DNA from: Dokdonella_A sp046347015
Lineage (GTDB): Bacteria > Pseudomonadota > Gammaproteobacteria > Xanthomonadales > Rhodanobacteraceae
Direction of reading: 5' to 3'
Assembly (NCBI GenBank): GCA_046347015.1
Contig: JAXMHA010000003.1
Span: 62,001 to 126,000 of the forward strand
DNA: 64,000 nt
The position numbers and the translations under genes were made by a program. Below the pieces are notes generated by a model, which saw only the letters and a program-made list of their open reading frames with translations, was not told where the DNA came from and searched no databases. This document shows positions 35,923-44,832 of this stretch, piece after piece (within the stretch, counting starts at the first letter, position 1; each line of letters begins with the position of its first letter).

Positions 35923-36655
35923 TCAGGCCGCTTTCTTCAGGTCGATGACGACCACGCTGGCGTACAGCCAGACCGCGATCATCAACACGAAGTAGATCAG
36001 GTCACGCACATCGATGACGCCCTTGCCGATCGCGGCGAAGTGGGTCAGGAAGCTCATGCCGGCAACCGCGTCGACTACGCCCTGCGGCGCGAACGCGCGG
36101 AAAAAGTTGAGAACCATCGGGAAGCCGGCCAGCAACAGCACGAAGCAGACGACAACGGTCAGGATGAACGCAACCACCTGGTTGCGCGTCGCCGCGGACA
36201 GGCACGATCCGATCGCGAGGAACGCGCCCGCCATCAGCGCCGATCCGATGTAGCTGGCGACGATCACGCCGTTGTCGGGATGGCCGAGGTAGTTCACCGT
36301 GATCCAGATCGGAAACGTCAGCACCAACGCAATCACGATGAACGCCCACGCGGCGAGGAACTTGCCGAACACCGCCTGCCAGACCGTGACCGCGCAGGGT
36401 CAGCAATTCAATCGTGCCGCTCTTGCGTTCCTCGGCCCACAGTCGCATCGACACCGCCGGGACCAGGAACAGGTACAGCCACGGGTGGAAGTTGAAGAAT
36501 GGCTGCAGGTCCGCCTGCCCCCGCTCGTAGAAGCCGCCCATGTAGAACGTGAGCGCACCGGCCAGGATCAGGAAGATCACGATGAATACGTAGGCGACCG
36601 GCGTCGCGAAATAGCTGCGCAGCTCGCGCCTGAATACCGCCAGCGTTCCGCTCAT
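35923..36655 (-). pseudogene. gldF: GldF-like ABC permease, one frameshift
   Basis: The gene starts at ATG 36655 (MSGTLAVFRRELRSYFATPV) and stays in frame to about 36397 (RKSGTIELLTL). One extra base breaks it there; translation resumes in another frame as VTVWQAVFGKFLAAWAFIV to the stop at 35923. The 733-nt span is one more than a multiple of three, consistent with a single insertion. The repaired protein would have about 243 residues and six membrane segments. A sequencing error is as likely as real inactivation, because the downstream gldG and DUF4340 genes are intact. Confidence 0.78.
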
Positions 36656-37588
36656 GGGCGTGCCTCCGCGGAGGGCCGCAGTCCCGCGGTGATGGCGCGG
36701 AAACACGTCGTCGAGGCGGCCCGGCTCGAGCGCCAGTTCGCGCACGGTGACGCCCTGCGACCGCAGCGCTTCCCCGACCGCGGCGAAGATGTCGCGGCCC
36801 GGCTTCGGGAACGCGGTGATGCGGTTGTCGCGCGGGTCGACTTCGATCGACGCGACGTCGGCAACGCGCGCGATGGCCGCCTTCGCGTCGCCCGGCTTGT
36901 CGGCGGTCAGGGTGACGGCATTGCGATAGCGCGAGCGGGCCTGCAGCTCGGAAGGCTTCGCGTCGGCGAGATCCGGCCTTGCGCGATGATGATCGCGCGC
37001 CCGCACACGGCGTGCACTTCTTCCAGCATGTGCGTCGAAATGATGATCGTCTTGTCGCGCCATGTCGTTGATGAGCGCCCGCACCTCGTGCTTGGTTCGG
37101 GTCGAGGCCGTCGGTCGGCTCGTCGAGGATCAGCACCTCGATCGTAGAGGTCGGCCTGGCCCAGCGCAACGCGCCGCTTGAAACCCTTCGACAGGGTGTC
37201 GACGGGTTGCTCGAGCACGCCTTCGAGGTGCAGTCGCGCGACGACATTGTCGAACGCGTCGCGACGGCTGTCGGTGATGCCGCGTGCGTCGGCGATGAAA
37301 CCGAAGAATTCGCGGACCGTCATCTCGCCATAGCGCTCGGCGCGCCTTCCGGGACGTAACCGAGCACGCGTTTGGCCGCCACTGATCCTGCTCGACGTCG
37401 ATGTTCTCGATCAGCGCGCTGCCGGAGGTCGGCGCGAGGAACCCCGCCAGCATCCGCATCGTCGTCGACTTGCCGGCGCCGTTCGGCCCGAGGAATCCCA
37501 GGACTTCGCCGGATTCCACGCGAAAGCTGACGTCGTCGACCGCCGTCAGTTCGCCATACCGCTTCGTGAGCTTGCGCGTTTCGATCAT
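36652..37588 (-). pseudogene. gldA: GldA-like ABC ATPase broken by about seven frame changes
   Basis: The ATP-binding subunit reads from ATG 37588 (MIETRKLTKRYGELTAVDDV) through Walker A GPNGAGKST. Frame changes are then needed near 37382, 37335, 37140, 37093, 37060, 36973 and 36700 to recover RVLGYVPEGAP, MTVREFFGFIADARG, LSKGFKRRVALGQA, VLILDEPTDGLDPNQ (Walker B), TIIISTHMLEEVHAV and LELEP-like C-terminal sequence. Six look like single-base losses and one like a gain. The repaired length of 942 nt is in frame and gives 313 residues, normal for GldA. The stop overlaps the gldF start. Confidence 0.8.
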
Positions 37589-37853
37589 CGTCGCATCCCG
37601 GTTTCCGACGGCAAATGGAGATCCGGGGCGCCGCCGGAACGACGGCAACGACGGAAATCGCCCGCGCAGGAGGCCTCGCCATCACCGCACCGGAGCACAA
37701 CGCACCGCGAACCCAGCGGCTACCGTGCGCGGGCCCGGAGCCGGGCGCGCGCAGGGCGGACACCGGAACAATACCGCAACAAACCGGGAAAGTTCCCCGG
37801 GGCGGATGCCGCGTCGCTGCCCAGGTCGCAACCACGGGCCCATGCATGGGGCC

Positions 37854-38465
37854 ATGACTTCGGTCAATCCACGCGGAATTGCGACGCAACCCCTTGCGGA
37901 ACCCTTGGGCTTCGGTGGATATTCGGGCCGTCGGAAATCATCGGCCGGGGACCATTTCTTGACTGGCCAGCCTGGGGGCGACAAGGAGATCTACCTCGCC
38001 GCATACGGCGAGTTGCGTCGGCTCGCGCACCGGGAGCGGGCGCGTGCCGGTCATCCCGAGACGATCAACACCACGGCCCTCGTCAACGAGGCGTGGTTGA
38101 AGCTCAGGGCATCGGTTGCCCAGCACCGGCCGCAACGCGAGTTCATGGCCATTGCCGCCAACGCGATGCGGCAGGTGCTGATCGACCATGCCCGCCACGA
38201 CGGTGCGGAAAAGCGGCGACACATCTCGATCCCGCTCGGCAGCGAAGGTGATCCCGACCAACCGCAGACGATCACCGGCCTGCTGGACCTCGACAACGCG
38301 CCGCGGCAATTGGAGACCTTACCCAACTGGCCTTCTTCATCGTCGAGAGGTATTCTCGCCGGCCTCGAATTCGAGGACATCGCCGCCTGCGAAGGAGTTC
38401 CAAGACCAGCGTGTTCCGGATGTGGCGGCGCGCACGTGTTCCTGCTGGACCAGCTCGCCGCCTGA
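37854..38465 (+). pseudogene. ECF sigma factor (TIGR02999/ECF43-like), frameshifted region 4
   Basis: The N-terminal part encodes sigma region 2 (YGELRRLAHRERARAG, TTALVNEAWLKLR, FMAIAANAMRQVLIDHARHD), typical of the ECF group linked to Ser/Thr kinases. From about 38310 to 38435 the frame wanders. GLEFEDIAACEGV, SKTSVFRMWRRARV and VFLLDQLAA appear in different frames and would join after three or four small indels. The 5' end is uncertain; ATG 37854 is the nearest start but about 40 residues precede recognisable similarity. A truncated kinase follows at 38641. Confidence 0.65.
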
Positions 38466-38640
38466 CGGCCCGGCCGAGGGCCAACGCCACCGCCGATCCG
38501 CGCCCGCGGGACTCCGTCCACAATGGACCAGACGGGGTCCTGGAACTTCGTGACGCCGCACGGGCAGCCAGCCCCTTGCCGAAGCTTTCGGCGCGACGCA
38601 TGATCGCGGCCTAGCCTCCGGATGCACGGAGCGCCGGCGG

Positions 38641-39174
38641 ATGAGCGGAACGGACGCGGAAAACTGGCCTCGGCTCCTCGACCTGTTCGACCGCCTGGTG
38701 GACGTCGAACCGACGCAGCGCGCGCAGCGGCTGGATGAGCTGACGGCGGACGAACCGGAGTTGCGCGCCCACCTCGAACGCCTGCTCGCGCTCGATGCCG
38801 GCGCCGACCACTTCGTCACCGAAGCTGCGGCGGCGCGGTCGGAACTGCTGGAAGCGGACACCGCGCCGCCTGCGACCATCGGCCCGTGGCGCATCGTGCG
38901 CACGCTCGGCGCCGGCGGCATGGGCCGGGTCTTCCTCGGTGAGCGCGCCGACGCAGGCTTCGAACAGCGCGTCGCGCTCAAGGTGATCCGCGGCGAGTTC
39001 ACATCCGATGCCGCGATTGCCCGCTTCCTCGCCGAACGGCGGATCCTGTCACGCCTCGAGCACCCCGGTATCGCGAGCCTGATCGACGGTGGTGTCGATG
39101 CCCGCGGACGTCCGTGGTTCGCCATGCAGTACGTCGACGGGCTGCCGCTGCCGGACTATTGCGCGTCGCACGAT
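38641..39174 (+). pseudogene. truncated PknB-like Ser/Thr protein kinase (N-lobe only)
   Basis: ATG 38641 begins a normal bacterial kinase: a short N-terminal domain (WPRLLDLFDRLVDVEPTQRA), the glycine loop LGAGGMGRVFLGE and the lysine in VALKVIRGE, then the hinge FAMQYVDGLPLPDYC. Kinase sequence stops near 39174, before the HRD catalytic loop. The frame stays open for another 1.6 kb, but that part is antisense to the delta-60 gene and is not kinase. The protein cannot be active as it stands. Confidence 0.72.
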
Positions 39175-40614
39175 CGCCATCGCGTTGACCCACTCCTGCT
39201 GCGCAGCATTGGCACCACCCTGCCCGTCGAGGCTCAAGGTTTCCTTTCCGCTGCTTTGCGGGCCAAAGGAAATGTCGAAGCTGAAATCCGGGTTGTAACG
39301 GGCCAGCCCCATGTCCGAAGGCGCGTTGGACGGAACGTCGGTTCCCGCGTAGCCGGCAATCAGGAGTTTGCCGTCCGCCTGCCAGGCCATTGCGGAAATG
39401 CCGTTGAAGATCCCCGGGAAGGCGTCTTCGTAGTAGTTCGCGAGCAGGTCCTCCCTCGTTACCGTGCCAGCGGCGTCGACCTTGGCGAGCGCGTAGTAGC
39501 TGGCAAGGCCGGGCGGGTTGCCGCCAAGCGTCGAGAAGAAGTAGTTCTCGCCGCCAATCACGAGGCCGCCGACATACGGCGACTGCCCCACCGCGGCGCG
39601 ACAGATGTTGTCACCTTCGTTGTCGGGCGCCATCGGGAAATCGATGGTTTCCTGCCCGCTGCCGTTGAAGCCGGTATCGAGGGAAAACATGCTGTCGCCC
39701 GGCGCGCGGCTGTACGCCGCAATTGCGCAATCGTGGTTGTTCAGGCCATCGCCATAGGGCGTGTTGTTGGCGAAGCCGACGAGGTAGAGCTCGTCATGCA
39801 GGAAGCACGGAGTCGAAAGGCAGACGTCCTCCTGCAGCACCACCGCCGCCGCGCGGTCATCGTTGTCGCCACCGAGGTTGAACGCATTCCAGTTCCAGAA
39901 CATGGCGTTGCCGTTGTTGCCCGCCCAGGCCTCGTAGAAGAAGTCGTTGTCGGAATGGCCGTTCTGGAACGCTCGCCCGGCGGTGTAGATCGTGCCGTCC
40001 GAACCGATGGCGATGGCATTGAACGAACTGTGCTGGCCGGCGTAGGCATAGTTCCCGGTGCCGCCGTTGTTGAACGCGTTGTCCGGCGAACCGTCCGCGT
40101 TGTAGCGGCCCACGAAACCCTGCTCGAAACTGGCGTTGTTGGTGTTGCCGGCAACGACGATCTTGCCGTCACCCTGCAAGGCAATCGCGTTGAAGTAGCA
40201 ATCGGTCTGTCCCGATCCGGCCATGTTGACGACGACCCTGCCGGAACTGCCGAATCCGGAATCCACCGTTCCATCGGCATTGAATCGGCCCAGGACGCAG
40301 GCATTCTCGTCGTTGCCGTTGAACGTGTTCCACGAGTAGCCCGCCACCACGATCTTGCCGTCGGTCTGCACCGCAACCGCGGCCGCGGTGTCGACGTTGG
40401 TGTACGGCGACCCGCCGCCGAGGTCGACGCCGAAATCGAACAAACCGGGAATCGCGGCCCAGAATGGGGGGGCTCCGCCCGGTGGATTCAACGTTGGATC
40501 CAGCGCGCCGTCGTAGGGTGGAACGCCCGCCGGGCTGGACAGCGCCGGCGCGGCGAGGACAGCCAGCCCGGCAACGAAGATGCCGGTCCGGACAAGCGAA
40601 CGAAGCGTGGTCAT
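39049..40614 (-). CDS. exported delta-60 repeat (beta-propeller) protein, C-terminus replaced at a junction
   Basis: ATG 40614 has GGGAG upstream and starts a signal peptide (GIFVAGLAVLAAPALSSPAG). About eight delta-60-type repeats follow (for example AVQTDGKIVVAGYSWN, ALQGDGKIVVAGNTNN, MAWQADGKLLIAGYAG). Genuine repeat sequence ends near 39172 in the middle of a unit (EWVNAMAI). The last 41 codons to the stop at 39049 are the antisense of a kinase gene. The normal C-terminal repeats are missing. Such proteins are secreted and of unknown function. Confidence 0.72.
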   Translation of the reverse strand: MTTLRSLVRTGIFVAGLAVLAAPALSSPAGVPPYDGALDPTLNPPGGAPPFWAAIPGLFDFGVDLGGGSPYTNVDTAAAVAVQTDGKIVVAGYSWNTFNGNDENACVLGRFNADGTVDSGFGSSGRVVVNMAGSGQTDCYFNAIALQGDGKIVVAGNTNNASFEQGFVGRYNADGSPDNAFNNGGTGNYAYAGQHSSFNAIAIGSDGTIYTAGRAFQNGHSDNDFFYEAWAGNNGNAMFWNWNAFNLGGDNDDRAAAVVLQEDVCLSTPCFLHDELYLVGFANNTPYGDGLNNHDCAIAAYSRAPGDSMFSLDTGFNGSGQETIDFPMAPDNEGDNICRAAVGQSPYVGGLVIGGENYFFSTLGGNPPGLASYYALAKVDAAGTVTREDLLANYYEDAFPGIFNGISAMAWQADGKLLIAGYAGTDVPSNAPSDMGLARYNPDFSFDISFGPQSSGKETLSLDGQGGANAAQQEWVNAMAIVRRAIVRQRQPVDVLHGEPRTSAGIDTTVDQARDTGVLEA

Positions 40615-40949
40615 TGCGATCTCCCGGTCGCGGGGGTGGATGGCCCCGTCGTCCAATGGATACGCAAGTCCATGCCATTCACTGCCAGCCTTTCGCCGCG
40701 TGCGCCGTGCGGGTGTCGCTTGCGAGGTTCAACGATGGTGCGCTCCTCGTTGCGCGGGAGGTGGCAGAGACCTGTGGGTTCCAGTGAACGATTGCGCTCA
40801 ATCCATTGATTCCACTACGGCAGCGGTTCAACCAGTCCCGCGAAGCAGGCTCCGCCACGCGGCTTCCTCGGACCCGACCGGCAAGAGGGAAGGTCGCGGC
40901 GCATACTGCGATTCCCGTCGAACCGGGCGGGTCGAATGGGAGGCGTGCA
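40615..40949. other. divergent intergenic region
   Basis: These 335 bases separate the delta-60 gene (minus) from the papain-like gene (plus) and must hold both promoters. No gene, RNA or strong hairpin is evident. Near the plus-strand start, GGGAGG lies seven bases before ATG 40950. Confidence 0.4.
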
Positions 40950-41768
40950 ATGGCGGGGACCAACACGACCACGAAGCGCTCGCCGGCGCGATTCGGCTGG
41001 ATTCCGGACCTCCCCGACCAGCGCGACCATCTCTACGGCGCTGTCTACCGGATCCCGAAAAAGCTCCCGGCCAAGGTTGACCTTCGCCCGCTGTGCCCGG
41101 CGATCGAAGACCAGGGCCAGCTCGGCAGTTGCACCGCGAACGCTCTCGCCGGAGCGCTCGAGCTGCTCGAACGCAGGGCGCTCCCGAAGCACACACCCGT
41201 CGACCTGAGCCGCCTCTTCATCTACTACAACGAACGCGTGATCGAGCATTCGGTCGGCGAGGACTCTGGAGCGATGCTGCGCGACGGCATCAAGACACTC
41301 GCGAAACAGGGTGTCTGCACGGAGTCGCTGTGGCCGTACGACATCGGGAAATTCAAACGGCGGCCCGCTCGCCGCTGCTACACCCAGGCCGCGCAGCACA
41401 CGATCGCGAGCTACCAGCGACTCTTGACCATCGACGAAATGCGCGCGTGCCTTGCCGACGACTTTCCCTTCGTGTTCGGTTTCAGCGTGTACGAAAGCTT
41501 CGTGACGCAAGCCGTCGCCAAGTCGGGCACGGTTCCCGTGCCGAAGCCGACCGAAACCCTGCTGGGCGGGCACGCCGTCTGCGCCGTCGGCTACGACGAC
41601 AATTCCCGGCGCTTCACGCTGCGCAATTCCTGGGGCACGCAGTGGGGCCGCAAGGGCTACTTCACGATGCCGTATGCCTACCTCGCGAACCGGAACCTGT
41701 CGGACGACTTCTGGACGGTGCGCCAGTTCATCCCGCAGCCTCCACCGCGGGGCCGTCGCAGGCGATGA
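40950..41768 (+). CDS. papain-like C1 family cysteine peptidase without prodomain
   Basis: The 272-residue protein has the C1A catalytic set: Cys61 (QGQLGSCTANALAGAL), His208 (LGGHAVCAVGYDD) and Asn226 (LRNSWGTQWGRKGYFTMPY). The N-terminus (WIPDLPDQRDHLYGAVYR) is the form seen in bacterial stand-alone C1 peptidases. No signal peptide or inhibitory prodomain is visible, so it is probably cytoplasmic or released by another route. ATG 40950 has a strong ribosome site. Confidence 0.86.
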   Translation: MAGTNTTTKRSPARFGWIPDLPDQRDHLYGAVYRIPKKLPAKVDLRPLCPAIEDQGQLGSCTANALAGALELLERRALPKHTPVDLSRLFIYYNERVIEHSVGEDSGAMLRDGIKTLAKQGVCTESLWPYDIGKFKRRPARRCYTQAAQHTIASYQRLLTIDEMRACLADDFPFVFGFSVYESFVTQAVAKSGTVPVPKPTETLLGGHAVCAVGYDDNSRRFTLRNSWGTQWGRKGYFTMPYAYLANRNLSDDFWTVRQFIPQPPPRGRRRR

Positions 41769-41848
41769 GCCGCGCGCCGACATCTCCCCGCGATTGACAA
41801 GCCGCGGCAGCGGCCTACCCTTGCGGCAAACCGTTTCGGGACACCGCG

Positions 41849-42526
41849 ATGGGCCAGCGCATCAACCTCAATACGGCGGGCACGCATTGCATCGGCGGAT
41901 ATCTCGCCAAGCCCGCAGGAAAGCCGAAGGGTGGCATCGTCGTCGTGCAGGAGATCTTTGGCGTCACCGCGCACATCCGTGCAGTCGTCGATACCTATGC
42001 CGCACACGGTTACACCGCGCTTGCTCCGGCGTTCTTCGACTTCGCCGAGAACGATGTCGAGCTGGCCTACGACCAGGCCGGCATGGAGAAAGGCAAGGCG
42101 CTGGCGGCGGAAGTCGGCATGGCGAGGGCGGCCGAGGCGGTCGCGAGTGCGGCCGAATCGATCCGGTCCTCGGGACGAGCCGGCGTCGTCGGTTTTTGCT
42201 GGGGTGGCACCGTAGCCCTGCGCGCGGCGCAGGTGCTGGCGATGCCGGCGTCGAGCTACTACGGCGCGCGCAACGTGATGTTCCTTGGCGAGCCGCTGCG
42301 GGCACCGGCCATCTTCCATTTCGGTGCGGACGACCCATCGATCCCGAAGGAAGCGATCGACAAGCAGCGCGCGGCGTGGCCCGATGCGCCGATGCATGTC
42401 TACGAACACTGCGGCCACGCGTTCAACCGCGACGCCGACCCTCGTGTCTTCAACGCCGGCGCGGCGCGACTCGCGCTGCAACGCACGCTCGACTTTTTCG
42501 CGCGCGAATTGGCGGGCAGCGCATGA
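41849..42526 (+). CDS. dienelactone hydrolase family protein
   Basis: This 225-residue alpha/beta hydrolase has GGIVVVQEIFGVTAHIRAVV, the nucleophile elbow VGFCWGGT (Cys nucleophile as in dienelactone hydrolases), an Asp in GADDPSIPKEAI, and the His in YEHCGHAFNRD. It may act on lactones or carboxylic esters; the substrate is unknown. It overlaps the HIT gene by four bases. Confidence 0.88.
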   Translation: MGQRINLNTAGTHCIGGYLAKPAGKPKGGIVVVQEIFGVTAHIRAVVDTYAAHGYTALAPAFFDFAENDVELAYDQAGMEKGKALAAEVGMARAAEAVASAAESIRSSGRAGVVGFCWGGTVALRAAQVLAMPASSYYGARNVMFLGEPLRAPAIFHFGADDPSIPKEAIDKQRAAWPDAPMHVYEHCGHAFNRDADPRVFNAGAARLALQRTLDFFARELAGSA

Positions 42527-42945
42527 GCGATCGGGACGAGACGGCGTTCGCCCTCGACCCGCATCTCGCCGCCGATACGGTCCTGGTTGCCGAATGGTCG
42601 CTGTCGCGCGTATTGCTGATGGACGATTCCCGCTTTCCGTGGCTGGTGTTGGTGCCGCGCCGTGGCGGACTCGTCGAACTCGATGACCTTGCCGACGATG
42701 ACCGCGCGCAACTGCTGCGGGAGGTCACGCGCGCGATGCAGGCGCTGCGCACCATCGCGCCATGCGACAAACTCAATGTCGGCCTGCTCGGCAACATCGT
42801 CCGGCAATTGCACGTGCACGTGGTCGCACGGCGCATCGGCGACGCCGCGTGGCCGGGTCCGGTGTGGGGCTTCGGCGCCGCGCAACGCCATGCGCCGGGC
42901 GCACTTCAGGTTCTGGTCGAACGCCTGAGGGCGGTCATCGCATGA
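42523..42945 (+). CDS. HIT domain protein
   Basis: The predicted 140-residue protein contains the histidine triad as HVHVVA in NIVRQLHVHVVARRIGD, plus WLVLVPRRGGLVELDDL in the HIT fold. It should hydrolyse or transfer nucleotides from dinucleoside substrates. It starts within the stop of the dienelactone hydrolase gene and precedes pxpB by 48 bases. Confidence 0.87.
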   Translation: MSDRDETAFALDPHLAADTVLVAEWSLSRVLLMDDSRFPWLVLVPRRGGLVELDDLADDDRAQLLREVTRAMQALRTIAPCDKLNVGLLGNIVRQLHVHVVARRIGDAAWPGPVWGFGAAQRHAPGALQVLVERLRAVIA

Positions 42946-42993
42946 AGCACGCACGCCTGCGAGACGACGTTGCTTCCCCGCGCGGCGCATTCG

Positions 42994-43800
42994 ATGCCTG
43001 ATTCCGGACCGGCGCTCGACCTGTTGTCCGAGGATTCGGCGATGGTCCGCTTCGGCGACCGGATCGATGCGCGGATCAATGCGCGGGTCCATCGCGCTGC
43101 AAGTGCGTTGCGCGACGCGGCGTTGCCCGGCATCGTGGACATTGCCCCCGCCTACGCCAGCCTGCTGATCCGGTTCGACGCCGGTGCATGGCGATCCACG
43201 CCGGGCACCCTCCCCCACGCAAACCTGACCAAGCGGATCGAACCGATCCTTGCAGCGGCGTGGCAACCGGAAGCGCAGGCTGCAGACCCGGCCGACGCGA
43301 ACGACGATGCTGATCGTCACGCCGACGCAGCCGGCATCGTCGTGATTCCGGTCTGCTACGGCGACGAATACGGTCCCGACCTCGATTCAGTCGCGGCACA
43401 CGCCGGGATGTCGCAAGCCGAAGTGATCGAACGCCACACCGCCGGCGAGTACACCGTCGCGATGCTCGGCTTCGCACCGGGATTTCCGTACCTGCTCGGA
43501 CTCGACGACGCGCTGCACGCACCGCGCCTCGCAATGCCGCGCACGCGCGTGCCGACGGGGTCCGTCGCAATCGGCGGTGCGCAGACGGGCATCTATCCGC
43601 GGGAACTCCCGGGTGGCTGGAATCTCGTCGGGCGCACGCCGATGCAGTTGTTCGATCCGGCACGCGATCCACCCTGCCTGCTCGCGCCGGGGCAGGCGCT
43701 TCGGTTCCGACCGATCGACCCCGGCGAATTCGCGGCCCTGTCGGCATCCCACGCGGCGGGTCCGGACGGACCCCGCGACTCGCACGGCCACGCGGCGTGA
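42994..43800 (+). CDS. pxpB: 5-oxoprolinase subunit PxpB
   Basis: This roughly 268-residue protein carries the allophanate hydrolase subunit 1-type (KipI) signature: VIPVCYGDEYGPDL, MLGFAPGFPYLLGLD, RTRVPTGSVAIGGAQTGIYP, and GGWNLVGRTPMQLFDP. With PxpC and PxpA it hydrolyses 5-oxoproline to glutamate using ATP. Its stop overlaps the GTG start of pxpC by four bases. The N-terminal start is chosen at ATG 42994; another ATG lies 24 bases upstream. Confidence 0.92.
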   Translation: MPDSGPALDLLSEDSAMVRFGDRIDARINARVHRAASALRDAALPGIVDIAPAYASLLIRFDAGAWRSTPGTLPHANLTKRIEPILAAAWQPEAQAADPADANDDADRHADAAGIVVIPVCYGDEYGPDLDSVAAHAGMSQAEVIERHTAGEYTVAMLGFAPGFPYLLGLDDALHAPRLAMPRTRVPTGSVAIGGAQTGIYPRELPGGWNLVGRTPMQLFDPARDPPCLLAPGQALRFRPIDPGEFAALSASHAAGPDGPRDSHGHAA

Positions 43801-44813
43801 CGGTCACGATCGCAAAACCCGGCTTCCTCGGCACCGTGCAGGACGCGGGCCGACCGGGCTTCGCGCATGTCGGCGTCGGTCGCGCCGGCGCGTTCGACGC
43901 ACCCGCGCATCGCCTCGCCAATGCCCTCGCCGACAATCGACGCGACGCCGCCGCCCTCGAAATCACGCTGTTCGGTCCAACGCTCCACTTCGCTTCCGAC
44001 TGCCGGATCGCGGTCACCGGCGCACCGCTGCCGATGCGGCTCGACGCCGCGGAAGTTCCCATGTGGGCGCCGCTGTCCGTGCGCGCCGGACAGCGACTGT
44101 CGCTCGGTGCGATGCGCGTCGGCTGCCGCGCCTACCTCGCCATCCACGGCGGGTTCACGCTGCCCACCGTGCTCGGCAGCCGCAGCACCGACCTCAACGC
44201 GGCGATCGGACCACTCGGCGGCCGGCCGCTGCGGGCCGGCGACACGCTCGAAACCGGTGGCTTCGAAGGAGAACCGGGACCGTCGCGGAACGCCATGTCC
44301 GATGAACGCGTCCGGCAATCGTGGTCGTTGAACGCCCACCACTGGTTCGAGCCCGACCCGAATCGCCCGTTGCGCCTGTTGCCCGGCACGCACACGGCTC
44401 GACTCGACGACGCTTCGCGCGACGCCCTGTTCGGCACGCTGTTCCACGTCGGCCTCGACTCCAACCGCACCGGCATCCGTCTCGAAGGCCCGCGACTCGC
44501 ACTCGCGACGCCTGCGGAGCTGGTCAGCGAGGGCTGCGTGCCGGGAACCCTGCAGCTGCCGCCTTCCGGGAAACCGATCGTGCTCGGCGTCGAGGGTCCG
44601 GTCACGGGCGGCTATCCGCGTATCGGCCAGGTCGCTGCCGTGGACCTGCCTCGTCTCGCGCAACGACGGCCGGGCGATGCGCTACGCTTCACGTCGTGCA
44701 CGTTTGCCGAGGCGTTGCAGGCACTCGACGCCCGCGAGCGCGCACTGCGGCGACTCGAGGCCGCGATCGCGCTCCGACTGCGTGGACAGGTCGTGAAGGC
44801 TGGCGCGGAATGA
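43797..44813 (+). CDS. pxpC: 5-oxoprolinase subunit PxpC
   Basis: This 338-residue protein starts at GTG 43797. It has the KipA/biotin-dependent carboxyltransferase-like fold signature: KPGFLGTVQDAGRPGFAHVG, GAFDAPAHRLANALADN, YLAIHGGFTLPTVLGSRSTD, and LGVEGPVTGGYPRIGQV. It forms the catalytic complex with PxpB. The overlap with pxpB suggests fixed stoichiometry. Confidence 0.92.
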   Translation: MTVTIAKPGFLGTVQDAGRPGFAHVGVGRAGAFDAPAHRLANALADNRRDAAALEITLFGPTLHFASDCRIAVTGAPLPMRLDAAEVPMWAPLSVRAGQRLSLGAMRVGCRAYLAIHGGFTLPTVLGSRSTDLNAAIGPLGGRPLRAGDTLETGGFEGEPGPSRNAMSDERVRQSWSLNAHHWFEPDPNRPLRLLPGTHTARLDDASRDALFGTLFHVGLDSNRTGIRLEGPRLALATPAELVSEGCVPGTLQLPPSGKPIVLGVEGPVTGGYPRIGQVAAVDLPRLAQRRPGDALRFTSCTFAEALQALDARERALRRLEAAIALRLRGQVVKAGAE

Positions 44814-44832
44814 ATGGGACGAACCAGCGTCG

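Noticed and set aside
39175..40809. Continuation of the kinase frame for another 540 codons
   Set aside because: All of it is antisense to the delta-60 repeat gene and lacks the HRD and DFG motifs; it is an accidental fusion frame after the junction.
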